Shown here: positions 44,523 through 53,141 of the stretch, piece after piece
How positions within the stretch are numbered: the first letter of the stretch is position 1
Layout: each line of letters begins with the position of its first letter
Assembly (NCBI GenBank): GCA_963708715.1
Contig: CAVPSU010000001.1
Span: forward strand, 1,736,001 to 1,800,000
Length of the DNA: 64,000 nt
Reading direction: 5' to 3'
Source: DAIOEK01 sp963708715
GTDB lineage: Bacteria; Chloroflexota; Anaerolineae; Anaerolineales; Anaerolineaceae
Position numbers and translations under genes: made by a program
The notes under the pieces: model-generated
Told to the model about the DNA's origin: nothing
The model's database searches: none
What the model saw: only the letters and a program-made list of their open reading frames with translations

Positions 44523-45197
44523 ATGGACGCGCACGATTTAGAAAATCGAAGATGTGCCAATGGAATCAGAACCCAGGGAAGAACCCGCTCCCTCTGGGCA
44601 TAGTGCCCCATTGAGCATGGACGCCCCTGCTGCTCCAGATTTTTCCATTGAACAATCCATTGAACAGGCTGGAGATCAAACGCGCCTGGTATGTAATCCA
44701 TTGCTATTCAGGATATGAGAATAAAGTACGACATAACCTGGAACAACGTATTGAAACCATGGGTATGAAAGACAAGATCTTTGATGTGGTCATTCCGACC
44801 CAGGAAGAAATTGAAGTAAAGGATGGAAAGCGCAAGACAGTTGAGCGTCATGTCTTTCCCGGGTATGTACTGGTAAATATGATCCTTTCGGAAGAATCCT
44901 GGTATGTTGTTCGTAATACCCCAGGTGTGACCGGGTTTGTTGGCATGGGTAATACACCAACCCCGTTGCGTCCGAAGAAGTGCAACAAATCTTACGCCGA
45001 ATGGAAGCCGAAGCGCCACTTGTCAAGGTTACATTCAAAATTGGTGAGCGGGTCCGAATTGTGGATGGTCCGTTCAATGATTTCCGTGGTACGGTTTCAG
45101 AAATTGATATGGAACGAACTAAAGTTCGCGTCATGGTCAATTTCTTTGGACGTGAAACCCCTGTGGAATTGGATTTCTTCAGGTTGAACGCGCGTAA
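44523..45197 (+). CDS. nusG: Transcription antitermination factor NusG (four indels)
   Basis: Binds RNA polymerase and couples it to Rho or the ribosome. A low-complexity, acidic, Pro-rich N-terminal extension from ATG 44523 (AGGAG upstream) leads to the NGN domain (RAWYVIHCYSGYENKVRHNLEQR), then the KOW domain with VDGPFNDFRGTVSEID. Frame changes lie near 44551 and 44672 (extra bases), 44977 and 45180 (missing bases). After correction the gene ends DFFQVERA at 45197; as sequenced, the last fragment ends at 45204. Confidence 0.87.
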
Positions 45198-45278
45198 TGG
45201 ATAATCCAGCCAATTCTGGCTGAGATAGGTGGAAGGGTGTACCTCCAAACACCCGCTAAAACCACAAAGGAGTGAAAA

Positions 45279-45706
45279 GTGGCAAAGAAACTAAAAGCAA
45301 TCGTCAAATTGAATATCACTGCCGGAAAAGCCAATCCGGCACCCCCGATCGGTCCAGCACTAGCCGGTCATGGGATCAACATTATGGCATTCTGCAAGGA
45401 ATACAATGCCCGCACTCAGAATCAGAACGGGTGAAGTACTTCCTGCGGAAATTACCATCTACACCGATGGATCGTTCACCTTCGTTCTCAAATCTCCGCC
45501 AGCCTCCAGTTCTTGTTGCTAAAGCAGCCGGAGTTGAAAAAGGCTCTGCAGAACCGAATCGAACAAAAGTCGGGAAAGTAACCCGCGCTCAGGTTCGCGA
45601 AATTGCCGAATTGAAATGCAAAGATATGAATGCCATCGATATCGAAGGCGCAATGAAACAAATCGAAGGCACTGCCCGCAATATGGGTATCACAGTCGAA
45701 AATTAA
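45279..45706 (+). CDS. rplK: Ribosomal protein uL11 (two indels)
   Basis: GTG start behind AAAGGAG. Frame one reads KKLKAIVKLNITAGKANPAPPIGPALAGHGINIMAFCKEYNART, the L11 N-terminal domain. One extra G near 45433 and one extra A near 45504 shift it; the third frame reads VLVAKAAGVEKGS...VGKVTRAQVREIAELK to the stop at 45706. Corrected length of about 141 residues is normal. Binds 23S rRNA at the GTPase centre. Confidence 0.9.
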
Positions 45707-45757
45707 ATCCCTGTGGGAGGGTTTTATACAACCCGCCTGAACCACCAAGGAGTAAAA

Positions 45758-46482
45758 ATGGCAAAACACGGAAAGAAATTACATGGCCGCACAGGCCAAA
45801 GTAGATATCGAATAATGCCTACTCCCCCCAAGAGGCAGTAGATCTGGTGAAGGAAACCTCATTCACCAAATTTGATGCCACAGTGGAAGTTCATCTGCGC
45901 ATGGGATTGGATCCACGGCAGGCTGACCAGATGATTCGCGATGTAGTCGTTCTTCCCCACGGGTTGGGTAAGACTGTTCGCGTCCTGGTCTTTGCACAGG
46001 GTGATGGCGCTCAACAAAGCTCAAGAAGCGGGAGCTGATGTTATTGTCGATACCGATGAAATGGTAAATAAGATCTTAGGTGGCTGGACTGATTTCGATG
46101 TAGCCATGGCCACCCCGGATATGATGGGCAAAGTTGGTAAACTGGGACGTGTACTTGGACCACGTGGTCTGATGCCGAACCCGAAAGCCGGAACTGTCGC
46201 TCCAGGAGAAGATCTTCCCGAGTTATCAAAGAAGCCAAAGCAGGTCGTGTTGAATTCCGCCTGGATAAGACTGCGAATATCCACGCTCCGATCGGGAAAG
46301 TCTCATTTTCCTCGGAACAACTATTCGACAACCTGGCTGCCCTGATGAATGCCATTAAGAAAGCCAGACCTCAGGTAGCCAAGGGTACTTTTATCAAGCA
46401 CATCACCATTACTTCGACTATGGGACCGGGCGTTAAGATCGATGCACTGGCTGCCCAATCGATGACGGATGCCGCAGAATAA
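45758..46482 (+). CDS. rplA: Ribosomal protein uL1 (four indels)
   Basis: ATG behind AAGGAG. The pieces MAKHGKK, AAQAKVDIE, VKETSFTKFDATVEVHLRMG, AQEAGADVIVD and MMGKVGKLGRVLGPRGLMPNPKAGTV follow the L1 order, ending in PQVAKGTFIKHITITSTMGPGVKID at 46482. Extra bases near 45782, 45813 and 46018 and one missing C near 46218 account for the frame changes. Corrected length of about 240 residues is typical. Confidence 0.9.
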
Positions 46483-46490
46483 GGTATAAT
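46462..46490 (+). promoter_or_regulatory. Possible internal promoter before rplJL
   Basis: ATGACG (46462-46467), 17 bases, perfect TATAAT (46485-46490), just past the rplA stop. It would give rplJL a transcript starting in the L10 leader. Confidence 0.5.
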
Positions 46491-46499
46491 TCCGTTCAA

Positions 46500-46605
46500 C
46501 TGAATATCTGTTCACCAGAGACAGCAGGTGCCTGCAAAGGCTTAAACATCCAGCCGAGGTGGAGACGATCACAATAAATGATCTTGCCTGAAAACAGGCA
46601 ATAAA
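46500..46605 (+). ncRNA. Ribosomal protein L10 leader
   Basis: The stretch with CAGAGACAGCAGGTG (from 46516), a CTTAA element and CCGAGGTGG matches the L10(L12)4-binding leader found before rplJ in many bacteria. The ribosomal complex binds it and lowers rplJL expression. Confidence 0.75.
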
Positions 46606-46607
46606 AG

Positions 46608-46645
46608 TCTTTGCCCGGTTGGTCACAACCAAGCAAAGATTTTTT
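46608..46645 (+). terminator. Attenuator of the rplJL leader
   Basis: TCTTTGC (46608-46614) pairs with GCAAAGA (46633-46639), with inner GGTTG/CAACC, followed by six Ts. It fits the transcription-attenuation form of L10 autoregulation known in B. subtilis. Confidence 0.8.
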
Positions 46646-46674
46646 ATCTTTTATCGGAAGGAGGTGACTCTACA

Positions 46675-47196
46675 TTGGCATTTTCTAAACAGCAAAAAAC
46701 CAAAATGATGGAACAATATCAAGTCTGGCTCGATAAGAGCAAGGCTATGATCATGGTGGAATATTCTGGTTTGACTATGAAGGGTATTGATGCGGTCCGG
46801 GCTAAAACTCGTGAAGCTGGCGGCGAACTGCATGTGGTAAAAAATACCCTGATGAGGTCTGTATTCCAGGCAAAGGGTATGCCGGTTGAAGGCAAACTTT
46901 TGGAAGGATCATCTGCGATCGGATTCGCATTCAGCGATGCTCCAGCCATTGCAAAAGCATTTACCGATTTCGCCAAAGGCAATGAACTGTTCAAGATCAA
47001 AGGCGGATACCTTGGCGACAAGGTAATGAATCCTGCTCAAATTAAATCTTTGGCTGATCTACCACCATTGCCGGTTATACGAGCAACCCTGTTGGGCGTA
47101 TTACAGGCTCCCGCAAGCAAATTGGTCCGCACTCTGGCAGAACCCGCTCGTGGTTTGGCTGCAGTGGTCAAAGCTCATTCAGAGCAGACAGCCTGA
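46675..47196 (+). CDS. rplJ: Ribosomal protein uL10
   Basis: 173 residues, stalk base protein carrying L7/L12 dimers. AFSKQQKTKMMEQYQVWL, MVEYSGLTMKGIDAVRAKTREAG and KNTLMRS are typical. Start is TTG at 46675 behind an ideal GGAAGGAGGTGA; no ATG is suitably placed. Intact, unlike rplA and rplK upstream. Confidence 0.95.
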   Translation: MAFSKQQKTKMMEQYQVWLDKSKAMIMVEYSGLTMKGIDAVRAKTREAGGELHVVKNTLMRSVFQAKGMPVEGKLLEGSSAIGFAFSDAPAIAKAFTDFAKGNELFKIKGGYLGDKVMNPAQIKSLADLPPLPVIRATLLGVLQAPASKLVRTLAEPARGLAAVVKAHSEQTA

Positions 47197-47292
47197 TTTT
47201 CCAGGTTGATCGTCTGGGAAACCAGGTTTACAAAACCGAATGGGATCCCGTAAATGTAAATACAATCACTCAATTCGTAAGGAGATTTTGAA

Positions 47293-47670
47293 ATGGCAGA
47301 TTTAACCAAGATCGTAGATGAACTCAGCAAGCTTTCCGTTCTGGAAGCAGCCGAGCTTGTGAAGTTACTGGAAGAAAAGTGGGGCGTTTCAGCCGCCGCA
47401 CCTGTAGCCGTTGCCGCCGCCGGTGGTGGTGCAGCCGCTGCTGAGCCGGTAGAAGAAAAGACTGAATTCGATGTTGTCATCAAGGATGCCGGCCCCAAGA
47501 AAATCGAAGTCATCAAAGTCATTCGAGTCCTAACCAGCCTCGGTCTCGTTGAAGCGAAGACCATGGCCGAAACCGCTGGCGCCAAAGTCCTCACCGCAGT
47601 GGCCAAGGATGCTGCTGCTGACGCCAAGAAGAAACTGGAAGAAGCCGGCGCAGTCGTCGAAGTCGCCTAA
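47293..47670 (+). CDS. rplL: Ribosomal protein bL12 (L7/L12)
   Basis: 125 residues: N-terminal dimerisation domain (DLTKIVDELSKLSVLEAAELVKLLEEKWGV), an Ala/Gly-rich hinge, and the C-terminal factor-binding domain EKTEFDVVIKDAGPKKIEVIKVIR. AAGGAG before the ATG. Followed by a terminator and not by rpoBC. Confidence 0.97.
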   Translation: MADLTKIVDELSKLSVLEAAELVKLLEEKWGVSAAAPVAVAAAGGGAAAAEPVEEKTEFDVVIKDAGPKKIEVIKVIRVLTSLGLVEAKTMAETAGAKVLTAVAKDAAADAKKKLEEAGAVVEVA

Positions 47671-47689
47671 GTTTATTCCTGCCTTCCTT

Positions 47690-47727
47690 AAGACAGCCAG
47701 ATAGTTTGGCTGTCTTATTAATTAATT
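47690..47727 (+). terminator. Terminator after rplL
   Basis: AAGACAGCCA (47690-47699) pairs with TGGCTGTCTT (47707-47716), then ATTAATTAATT. Confidence 0.8.
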
Positions 47728-47846
47728 CTGATCCGTTTGGATTATTGTGGGATATTTTAAAAAGCTATACTTTATTCCTATGGACCAGGATTAGTATCTC
47801 AACTACCCCGTACCAGTATCATTGATAAGGTACATCCTTTTATTAT

Positions 47847-47875
47847 TTGTCTGGTCATTTACGAATGTTTATAAT
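47847..47875 (+). promoter_or_regulatory. Promoter of the ZIP transporter gene
   Basis: TTGTCT (47847-47852), 17 bases, TATAAT (47870-47875), 30 bases before the ATG with AGAGGGA in between. Confidence 0.7.
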
Positions 47876-47905
47876 TATCTATATTTATAAAAAAGAGGGA
47901 TTAAG

Positions 47906-48718
47906 ATGGTCAACTATTTACAATCCATTCATCCAGTCTTACAGGCGCTCCTGGCAGGGTTATTCACCTGGGGCGTAACCGCTTTTGGCGCCGCATTTGT
48001 ATTCTTCAATAAAACAGTCAATAAGAAATTGTTATCCGGCATGTTGGGATTCGCAGCCGGTGTGATGGTGGCTGCGTCTTGTTGGAGTTTATTGATTCCA
48101 TCCATCTCTTTATCAGAAGAACTGGGTTTGATCCCATGGCTTCCGCCGGTGATCGGTTTCTTATTGGGGGGTGTCTTTCTATTTACCATCGATAAGATCC
48201 TTCCCCACCTGCATATGGGTTTGGCAACCAGCGAATCGGAAGGGATCAAGACCTCCTGGCAACGCTCGATCCTGCTGGTTCTCGCGATCACATTACATAA
48301 TATCCCTGAAGGATTGGCGGTCGGGGTTGGATTTGGAGCAGTGGCTGCAGGATTACCAGCAGCTTCGTTGACTGGAGCCATTGCCCTTGCACTTGGAATT
48401 GGTCTGCAAAATTTCCCAGAAGGGATGGCTGTTTCAATTCCTCTCCGTGGTGAAGGTCTCTCGCGCTTGAAGAGTTTTATGCTTGGACAGACATCCGGTT
48501 TGGTGGAGCCGATCGCCGCGGTGATTGGAGCGGCAGCGGTACTGTCGATGCGGTCCATGCTTCCATACGCATTAGCATTCGCGGCAGGTGCCATGATCTA
48601 TGTGGTGGTGGAGGAATTGATTCCAGAGTCTCAGCGGGGAGAGAGCACCGATATTGCTACCATTGGCGCGATGGGCGGTTTTGCCATTATGATGCTGCTG
48701 GATGTTGCATTGGGATAA
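47906..48718 (+). CDS. ZIP-family divalent metal transporter (ZupT-like)
   Basis: 270 residues with eight membrane helices. Metal-site helices HNIPEGLAVGVGFGA and NFPEGMAVSIPLRGEG match ZupT-type ZIPs; in the second, Asn replaces the histidine of HNxPEG as is normal. It likely imports zinc or other divalent cations. Own promoter and shared terminator with lexA; no metal-regulator site was found by eye. Confidence 0.92.
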   Translation: MVNYLQSIHPVLQALLAGLFTWGVTAFGAAFVFFNKTVNKKLLSGMLGFAAGVMVAASCWSLLIPSISLSEELGLIPWLPPVIGFLLGGVFLFTIDKILPHLHMGLATSESEGIKTSWQRSILLVLAITLHNIPEGLAVGVGFGAVAAGLPAASLTGAIALALGIGLQNFPEGMAVSIPLRGEGLSRLKSFMLGQTSGLVEPIAAVIGAAAVLSMRSMLPYALAFAAGAMIYVVVEELIPESQRGESTDIATIGAMGGFAIMMLLDVALG

Positions 48719-48747
48719 TTTGCCAAAGGCAAATACCCACCGTATTT

Positions 48748-48776
48748 GTGGCGACGCGTGTGTCGCCACTACGTTT
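48748..48776. terminator. Terminator between the ZIP gene and lexA (convergent)
   Basis: GTGGCGAC (48748-48755) pairs with GTCGCCAC (48762-48769), followed on the plus strand by TACGTTTTT. It serves the plus-strand gene and may serve lexA weakly. Confidence 0.75.
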
Positions 48777-49487
48777 TTATACCGCTACGGGTAACCGCCT
48801 GACAACCATCAATACTTTGCCCTGGATCTGGACTACCCGGGGGTCGTCAATAATGATCGGTTGCATCGTTTTATTGGCGGGTTGAAGTCTGACCTTGGTG
48901 CCTTCCCGGTAGAAATATTTGAGTGTGGTTTCATCGCGATCCAGCAACCAGATTGCCACCATCTCGCCGTTACGCGCTTCCTGAGCTCTTTTCATGATAA
49001 CCAGGTCGCCGTCGTTTACCATCGCATCGATCATGGAATCTCCCTGAACTTCCAATGCAAACAGGTCTTCCAATTTTTCGCGGGGTGGGAGTAGACTGCG
49101 GGCTATACTAATGGCTGATTCTGGATCAAAATAATTCAGATCAGACGCAGGAACCGGAACAGGCAGACCGGCTACGATTCGTCCGATGACCGGTATACGG
49201 AAAAGGTCTTCGACTGCATTGGTTAATGGGCGGATCTTTTCATCCAGTAGAACACCGAGGGCATTCTTTAAAATGGTAATTCCGCGGGAAATATTTTTCT
49301 CACGTTTGATATATCCCCACTTTTCAAGTTGGTCCAGGTAGTAATTCACAACTGAAGTGGAAGAAATTTGAGTCTGATCGCAAATTTCGCGAATGGCGGG
49401 AGGAAAACCAAATTGTCTTTGATATGTTTCCATGTACGCCAGTATTTTTTCGTGGCGGGGACCTAATCCCTGTGTTCGTCTTACCAT
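48777..49487 (-). CDS. lexA: LexA repressor
   Basis: 236-residue SOS repressor, somewhat longer than usual. N-terminal winged helix: GPRHEKILAYMETYQRQFGFPPAIREICDQTQISSTSVVNYYLDQLEKWGYIKRE. Autocleavage Ala-Gly in GRIVAGLPVPV, catalytic Ser in VQGDSMID, and Lys in TLKYFYR. I take the ATG at 49487 because GGAGG lies five bases upstream; the ATG four codons earlier includes that site. Two SOS boxes in its promoter predict self-repression. Confidence 0.94.
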   Translation of the reverse strand: MVRRTQGLGPRHEKILAYMETYQRQFGFPPAIREICDQTQISSTSVVNYYLDQLEKWGYIKREKNISRGITILKNALGVLLDEKIRPLTNAVEDLFRIPVIGRIVAGLPVPVPASDLNYFDPESAISIARSLLPPREKLEDLFALEVQGDSMIDAMVNDGDLVIMKRAQEARNGEMVAIWLLDRDETTLKYFYREGTKVRLQPANKTMQPIIIDDPRVVQIQGKVLMVVRRLPVAV

Positions 49488-49511
49488 GTTATCCTCCATT
49501 GATGAACAAAC

Positions 49512-49561
49512 CGTACATATGTTCTAACAATATTTATACATGAACATTTGTTCCCTGTCAA
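49512..49561 (-). promoter_or_regulatory. lexA promoter with two SOS boxes
   Basis: On the minus strand TTGACA (49561-49556), 17 bases, and TATAAA (49538-49533). SOS box 2 (plus-strand TGAACATTTGTTCC, 49541-49554) fills the spacer. Box 1 (CGTACATATGTTCT, 49512-49525) lies just downstream in the leader. Both fit the Gram-positive consensus CGAACRNRYGTTYG with one to two mismatches. Confidence 0.88.
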
Positions 49562-49631
49562 GCGGGATTGATTTAGGAGATCAATCCGGATGATTGAATC
49601 CATACCTGTGCCATAAGAAGAATGGGTTAAA

Positions 49632-50951
49632 ATGGGAGAAGAATTTGAGTCTCTCGAGGTGATCGTGACATTTAAAAAAATCTGTGTTGTGGGCTTGGGC
49701 TATATCGGATTGCCAACCGCCAGCACATTCGCTGCAAATGGAGTTAAGGTTGTGGGGGTGGATAACAACCAACACATCTTAGCCACGTTACGGAGTGGAA
49801 GTCTGCATATTGTCGAACCAGGTTTGCAACCACTTTTTCAACAAGCGATAACATCCGGGAATCTGATATTCCAGGACATACCGGAAAAAGCAGACGCTTA
49901 CATTATTTCTGTCCCAACACCGTTCAAGGATGGCAAACTGGCGGATATGCGGTTTGTAATTTCTGCGACTGAATCCATCGTTCCATTTATCAATCAAGGC
50001 TGTCTTGTAGTTCTGGAATCAACCTCACCACCGCAGACAACCATCAAATTACTACAGCCCATCCTGGAGCGGTCGGGATTAAAATGCGGAGAAGATTTCT
50101 TCCTTGCCTATTCACCTGAACGGGTCCTTCCCGGACAAATTTTGCGAGAACTTATTGAAAACGCGCGCGTGATCGGGGGCGTCAACCAAAGGTCTGCCGA
50201 GATGGGAAAAGAACTATACTCCATCTTCGTCAAGGGTGAGATCGTTCTTACCGATGCAACCACAGCCGAAATGGTCAAATTGATGGAAAATACCTATCGG
50301 GATATCAATATTGCCATCGCCAATGAATTCGCGCGTTTATCGGATCGGTTTGAGATCGATATTTGGGAAGCCATATCGATCGCCAATCGGCATCCGCGGG
50401 TGAAGATCCTGAATCCCGGTCCGGGTGTAGGGGGGCATTGCATCAGCGTCGATCCCTGGTTTTTAGTAGAAGCAGCACCGGATATCACGCCATTGATCAA
50501 GACAGCCCGGCTTGTGAACGATTCCCAACCCAGTACTGTTGTTGGTTGGATACGCAAAAAGATAGGCAACCTGAAAGGGAAGAAAATCGCAGCATTAGGA
50601 TTAAGCTATAAGCCTGATGTGGACGATTTTCGAGAAAGTCCGGCAATCGAAGTCGTTCGTTTACTCAAAGAGGAAGGTGCCGAGGTCATTGCCTCCGATC
50701 CGTACGCCTGTGGAGATCTCTTCCACGAGATCAACCTTTTCCATGACATCGGCTCTTTATCCGACCAGGTGGACGCGATGATACTGTTGGTTGCTCATCA
50801 GGAATATAAGAAGATCCAACCAGATTTCTTTTCCTCCTGGCAGAGAAAGCCAATCCTTTTTGATGTGGTCAATCTTTGGAACAATCTGGAATGGCGAACC
50901 AGCCCACTGAAGATCTTTAGACTCGGTGATAACAAACCAATGAAGGGGTAA
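49632..50951 (+). CDS. wecC: UDP-N-acetyl-D-mannosaminuronate dehydrogenase-type enzyme
   Basis: Oxidises a UDP-sugar (probably UDP-ManNAc made by the next gene) to the uronate with NAD. N-terminal Rossmann motif VVGLGYIGLP, central NTYRDINIAIANEFA, catalytic cysteine in GGHCISVDPWF, and C-terminal GLSYKPDVDDFRESPA. I keep the ATG at 49632 (439 residues); a GTG at 49665 with GAGG upstream is a serious alternative. First gene of a five-gene glycan operon. Confidence 0.9.
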   Translation: MGEEFESLEVIVTFKKICVVGLGYIGLPTASTFAANGVKVVGVDNNQHILATLRSGSLHIVEPGLQPLFQQAITSGNLIFQDIPEKADAYIISVPTPFKDGKLADMRFVISATESIVPFINQGCLVVLESTSPPQTTIKLLQPILERSGLKCGEDFFLAYSPERVLPGQILRELIENARVIGGVNQRSAEMGKELYSIFVKGEIVLTDATTAEMVKLMENTYRDINIAIANEFARLSDRFEIDIWEAISIANRHPRVKILNPGPGVGGHCISVDPWFLVEAAPDITPLIKTARLVNDSQPSTVVGWIRKKIGNLKGKKIAALGLSYKPDVDDFRESPAIEVVRLLKEEGAEVIASDPYACGDLFHEINLFHDIGSLSDQVDAMILLVAHQEYKKIQPDFFSSWQRKPILFDVVNLWNNLEWRTSPLKIFRLGDNKPMKG

Positions 50952-50952
50952 A

Positions 50953-52113
50953 TTGAAACCCAAAAAACCGATCCGAATTCTCGCAGTGTATGGGACCCGC
51001 CCCGAAGCAGTTAAAATGGCTCCGGTCACACATATACTAAAAGAAACCCCCGGGATTCAGATCTACACTTGTGCCACCGGTCAACATCGCCAGATGTTGG
51101 ATCAGGTTCTACAGGCGTTCAATCTCCATCCAGAATATGACCTCGATATTATGAAGCCAGATCAAACTCTGGCTCAGATTTGTGCGGCGGTGTTTACGTA
51201 CCTCGACCCGGTCCTGGTGCGTTTGCAACCCGATTGGGTGCTGGTACAGGGAGATACAACCACCGTTCTGGCGGCATCCATCTGTGCGGCATACAGGCAA
51301 ATTAAAGTAGGACATGTGGAAGCCGGACTGCGTACCCATGATAAAACACAACCATTCCCGGAAGAGATCAACCGCAGGGTAGCCAGTGCTGTCGCCGATC
51401 TGCATTTCGCACCGACTGAATGGAGTAGAGACAATCTTCTCAAGGAAGGGATTGCAGCGGATACGATCCATGTGACCGGTAATCCAGTCATCGATGCGTT
51501 GCAATGGATCACACAACAACCAGAACCGCGTGAGGTGCTTCAATTATTGAAAAACCTTGAAGTCGGAGCATCGGGCGGAAATCGAATGGTACTCGTTACA
51601 GCTCATCGCCGTGAGAATTTTGGACAACCGCTGGAACAAATTTGCACGGCGCTGGATCAGCTTGCTGATCATTACCAGGGCAAAGTCCGATTCGTCTATC
51701 CGGTTCATCTGAACCCCAATGTACAGGAACCGGTTTATCGGATGCTTGGGCAGAATCAGAATATTACGCTTCTTCCGCCCCTGGATTATTTACCATTGAT
51801 CCACCTGATGAAATACGCCAGCCTGATCCTGACCGATTCGGGTGGAATTCAGGAAGAAGCTCCCGGCTTGGGTAAACCAGCGCTTGTGTTGCGTGATGTT
51901 ACAGAACGACCGGAAGGCGTGGAAAGTGGTGTTCTCAAGCTGATCGGTACCAATACAGAACGAATCATCCGGGAAACCCGACAATTGTTGGACGATGAGT
52001 CAGCCTATAACGCGATGGCGAAAGCCAGTAATCCATACGGGGACGGTCACGCTTCTGAGCGGATCCGAGATATTCTTTTGGCGTACCCACATCGTGGGGA
52101 GAAAAACGCATGA
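50953..52113 (+). CDS. wecB: UDP-N-acetylglucosamine 2-epimerase (non-hydrolysing)
   Basis: 386 residues converting UDP-GlcNAc to UDP-ManNAc, the substrate of the upstream dehydrogenase. Motifs: VYGTRPEAVKMAPV, VQGDTTTVLAA, HVEAGLRT, and LTDSGGIQEEAPGLGKPALVLRDVTERPEG. TTG start with AAGGGG four bases upstream; one base after the wecC stop. The end overlaps the next gene by four bases. Confidence 0.94.
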   Translation: MKPKKPIRILAVYGTRPEAVKMAPVTHILKETPGIQIYTCATGQHRQMLDQVLQAFNLHPEYDLDIMKPDQTLAQICAAVFTYLDPVLVRLQPDWVLVQGDTTTVLAASICAAYRQIKVGHVEAGLRTHDKTQPFPEEINRRVASAVADLHFAPTEWSRDNLLKEGIAADTIHVTGNPVIDALQWITQQPEPREVLQLLKNLEVGASGGNRMVLVTAHRRENFGQPLEQICTALDQLADHYQGKVRFVYPVHLNPNVQEPVYRMLGQNQNITLLPPLDYLPLIHLMKYASLILTDSGGIQEEAPGLGKPALVLRDVTERPEGVESGVLKLIGTNTERIIRETRQLLDDESAYNAMAKASNPYGDGHASERIRDILLAYPHRGEKNA

Positions 52114-53141
52114 CTCCGGATGTTTATCCATTGATTGGGATCATCCCGGATGTAAAGGGATTAGGTGGTCCTGCTTCATTCCACCAAAAATTAGTCCAGG
52201 GTTTATCCAAACGAAAGATCCAGGTGACCTACGATCTCGCTAGTCCGAATCTTGACGCCGTTCTGGTTATTGCTGGCAGCCGCCATCTAAGAACATTGAC
52301 CAAAGTCAAAAATCGAGGGATTCCAATTATCCAACGATTAAATGGGATGAACTGGGTCCACCGACAGCGTTTCTCCGGTGTCCGCCACTATATTCGCTCT
52401 GAGATCAATAATTGGATTCTGCAATATATAAGAAAGAATATTGCCTCAAAGATCGTTTACCAGAGTCACTTTTCTCAACAATGGTGGGATAGGGTTTATA
52501 AACCCATAAATAAACCAACCCATACCATTTACAATGGCGTTGATCTGGTCAATTATGTCCCTGCAAATGAGTTGCCCCCATTGCAGGATATTATTCGGGT
52601 GATCGTAGTAGAAGGTCACCTTAAAAATGGTCTGGAACTTGGTTTGTACAATGCTGCTTGTGCTCTCTCCAACTGGGATGTATATCAGAAGCTGCCTATC
52701 CACGTAGTTGTTGCGGGAGAAGTCCCACCACAGGTAAGAGAACGGGTCGAAGAGCAGCTCCCAGGTCGGGTGGAATGGCTGGGAGTAGTACCCCGCGAAA
52801 AGATACCGGACGAATTACGAAAATCCCATTTATTTTTTTCAGTCGAGATGAATCCAGCCTGCCCCAACTCGGTGATCGAAGCCCTGGCTTGCGGATTGCC
52901 CGTGGTCGCATATGATTCAGGCGCGATGAAAGAATTGGTGCCAGAATCATCCGGCATAATATTACCTTACGGAAGTGATGTCTGGCGGATGGAACCAGTT
53001 TGTGTCGGAGATTTTCAATCCGCAGGCAACCAATTATTGGATAACCTATTTGACTATCGCAGATCTGCTCGCGAAACGGCTGTGAATCGGTTTGGATTGG
53101 ATTTAATGGTCGACCACTATCTGGATGTGCTACTGTCATGA
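52110..53141 (+). CDS. Glycosyltransferase, GT-B fold (GT4-like)
   Basis: 343 residues. A divergent N-domain (IGIIPDVKGLGGPASFHQKLVQGL) and a GT4 C-domain with HTIYNGVDL, VVVAGEVPP, and NPACPNSVIEALACGLPVVAYDSGAMKELV containing the nucleotide-sugar-binding Glu. ATGA overlaps on both sides make it part of the glycan operon. Donor and acceptor are not readable. Confidence 0.85.
   Translation: MTPDVYPLIGIIPDVKGLGGPASFHQKLVQGLSKRKIQVTYDLASPNLDAVLVIAGSRHLRTLTKVKNRGIPIIQRLNGMNWVHRQRFSGVRHYIRSEINNWILQYIRKNIASKIVYQSHFSQQWWDRVYKPINKPTHTIYNGVDLVNYVPANELPPLQDIIRVIVVEGHLKNGLELGLYNAACALSNWDVYQKLPIHVVVAGEVPPQVRERVEEQLPGRVEWLGVVPREKIPDELRKSHLFFSVEMNPACPNSVIEALACGLPVVAYDSGAMKELVPESSGIILPYGSDVWRMEPVCVGDFQSAGNQLLDNLFDYRRSARETAVNRFGLDLMVDHYLDVLLS

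Noticed and set aside
42700..46250. Programmed frameshifting in tuf, nusG, rplK and rplA
   Set aside because: There are many different sites without slippery sequences or stimulatory structures, and in genes never known to use it.
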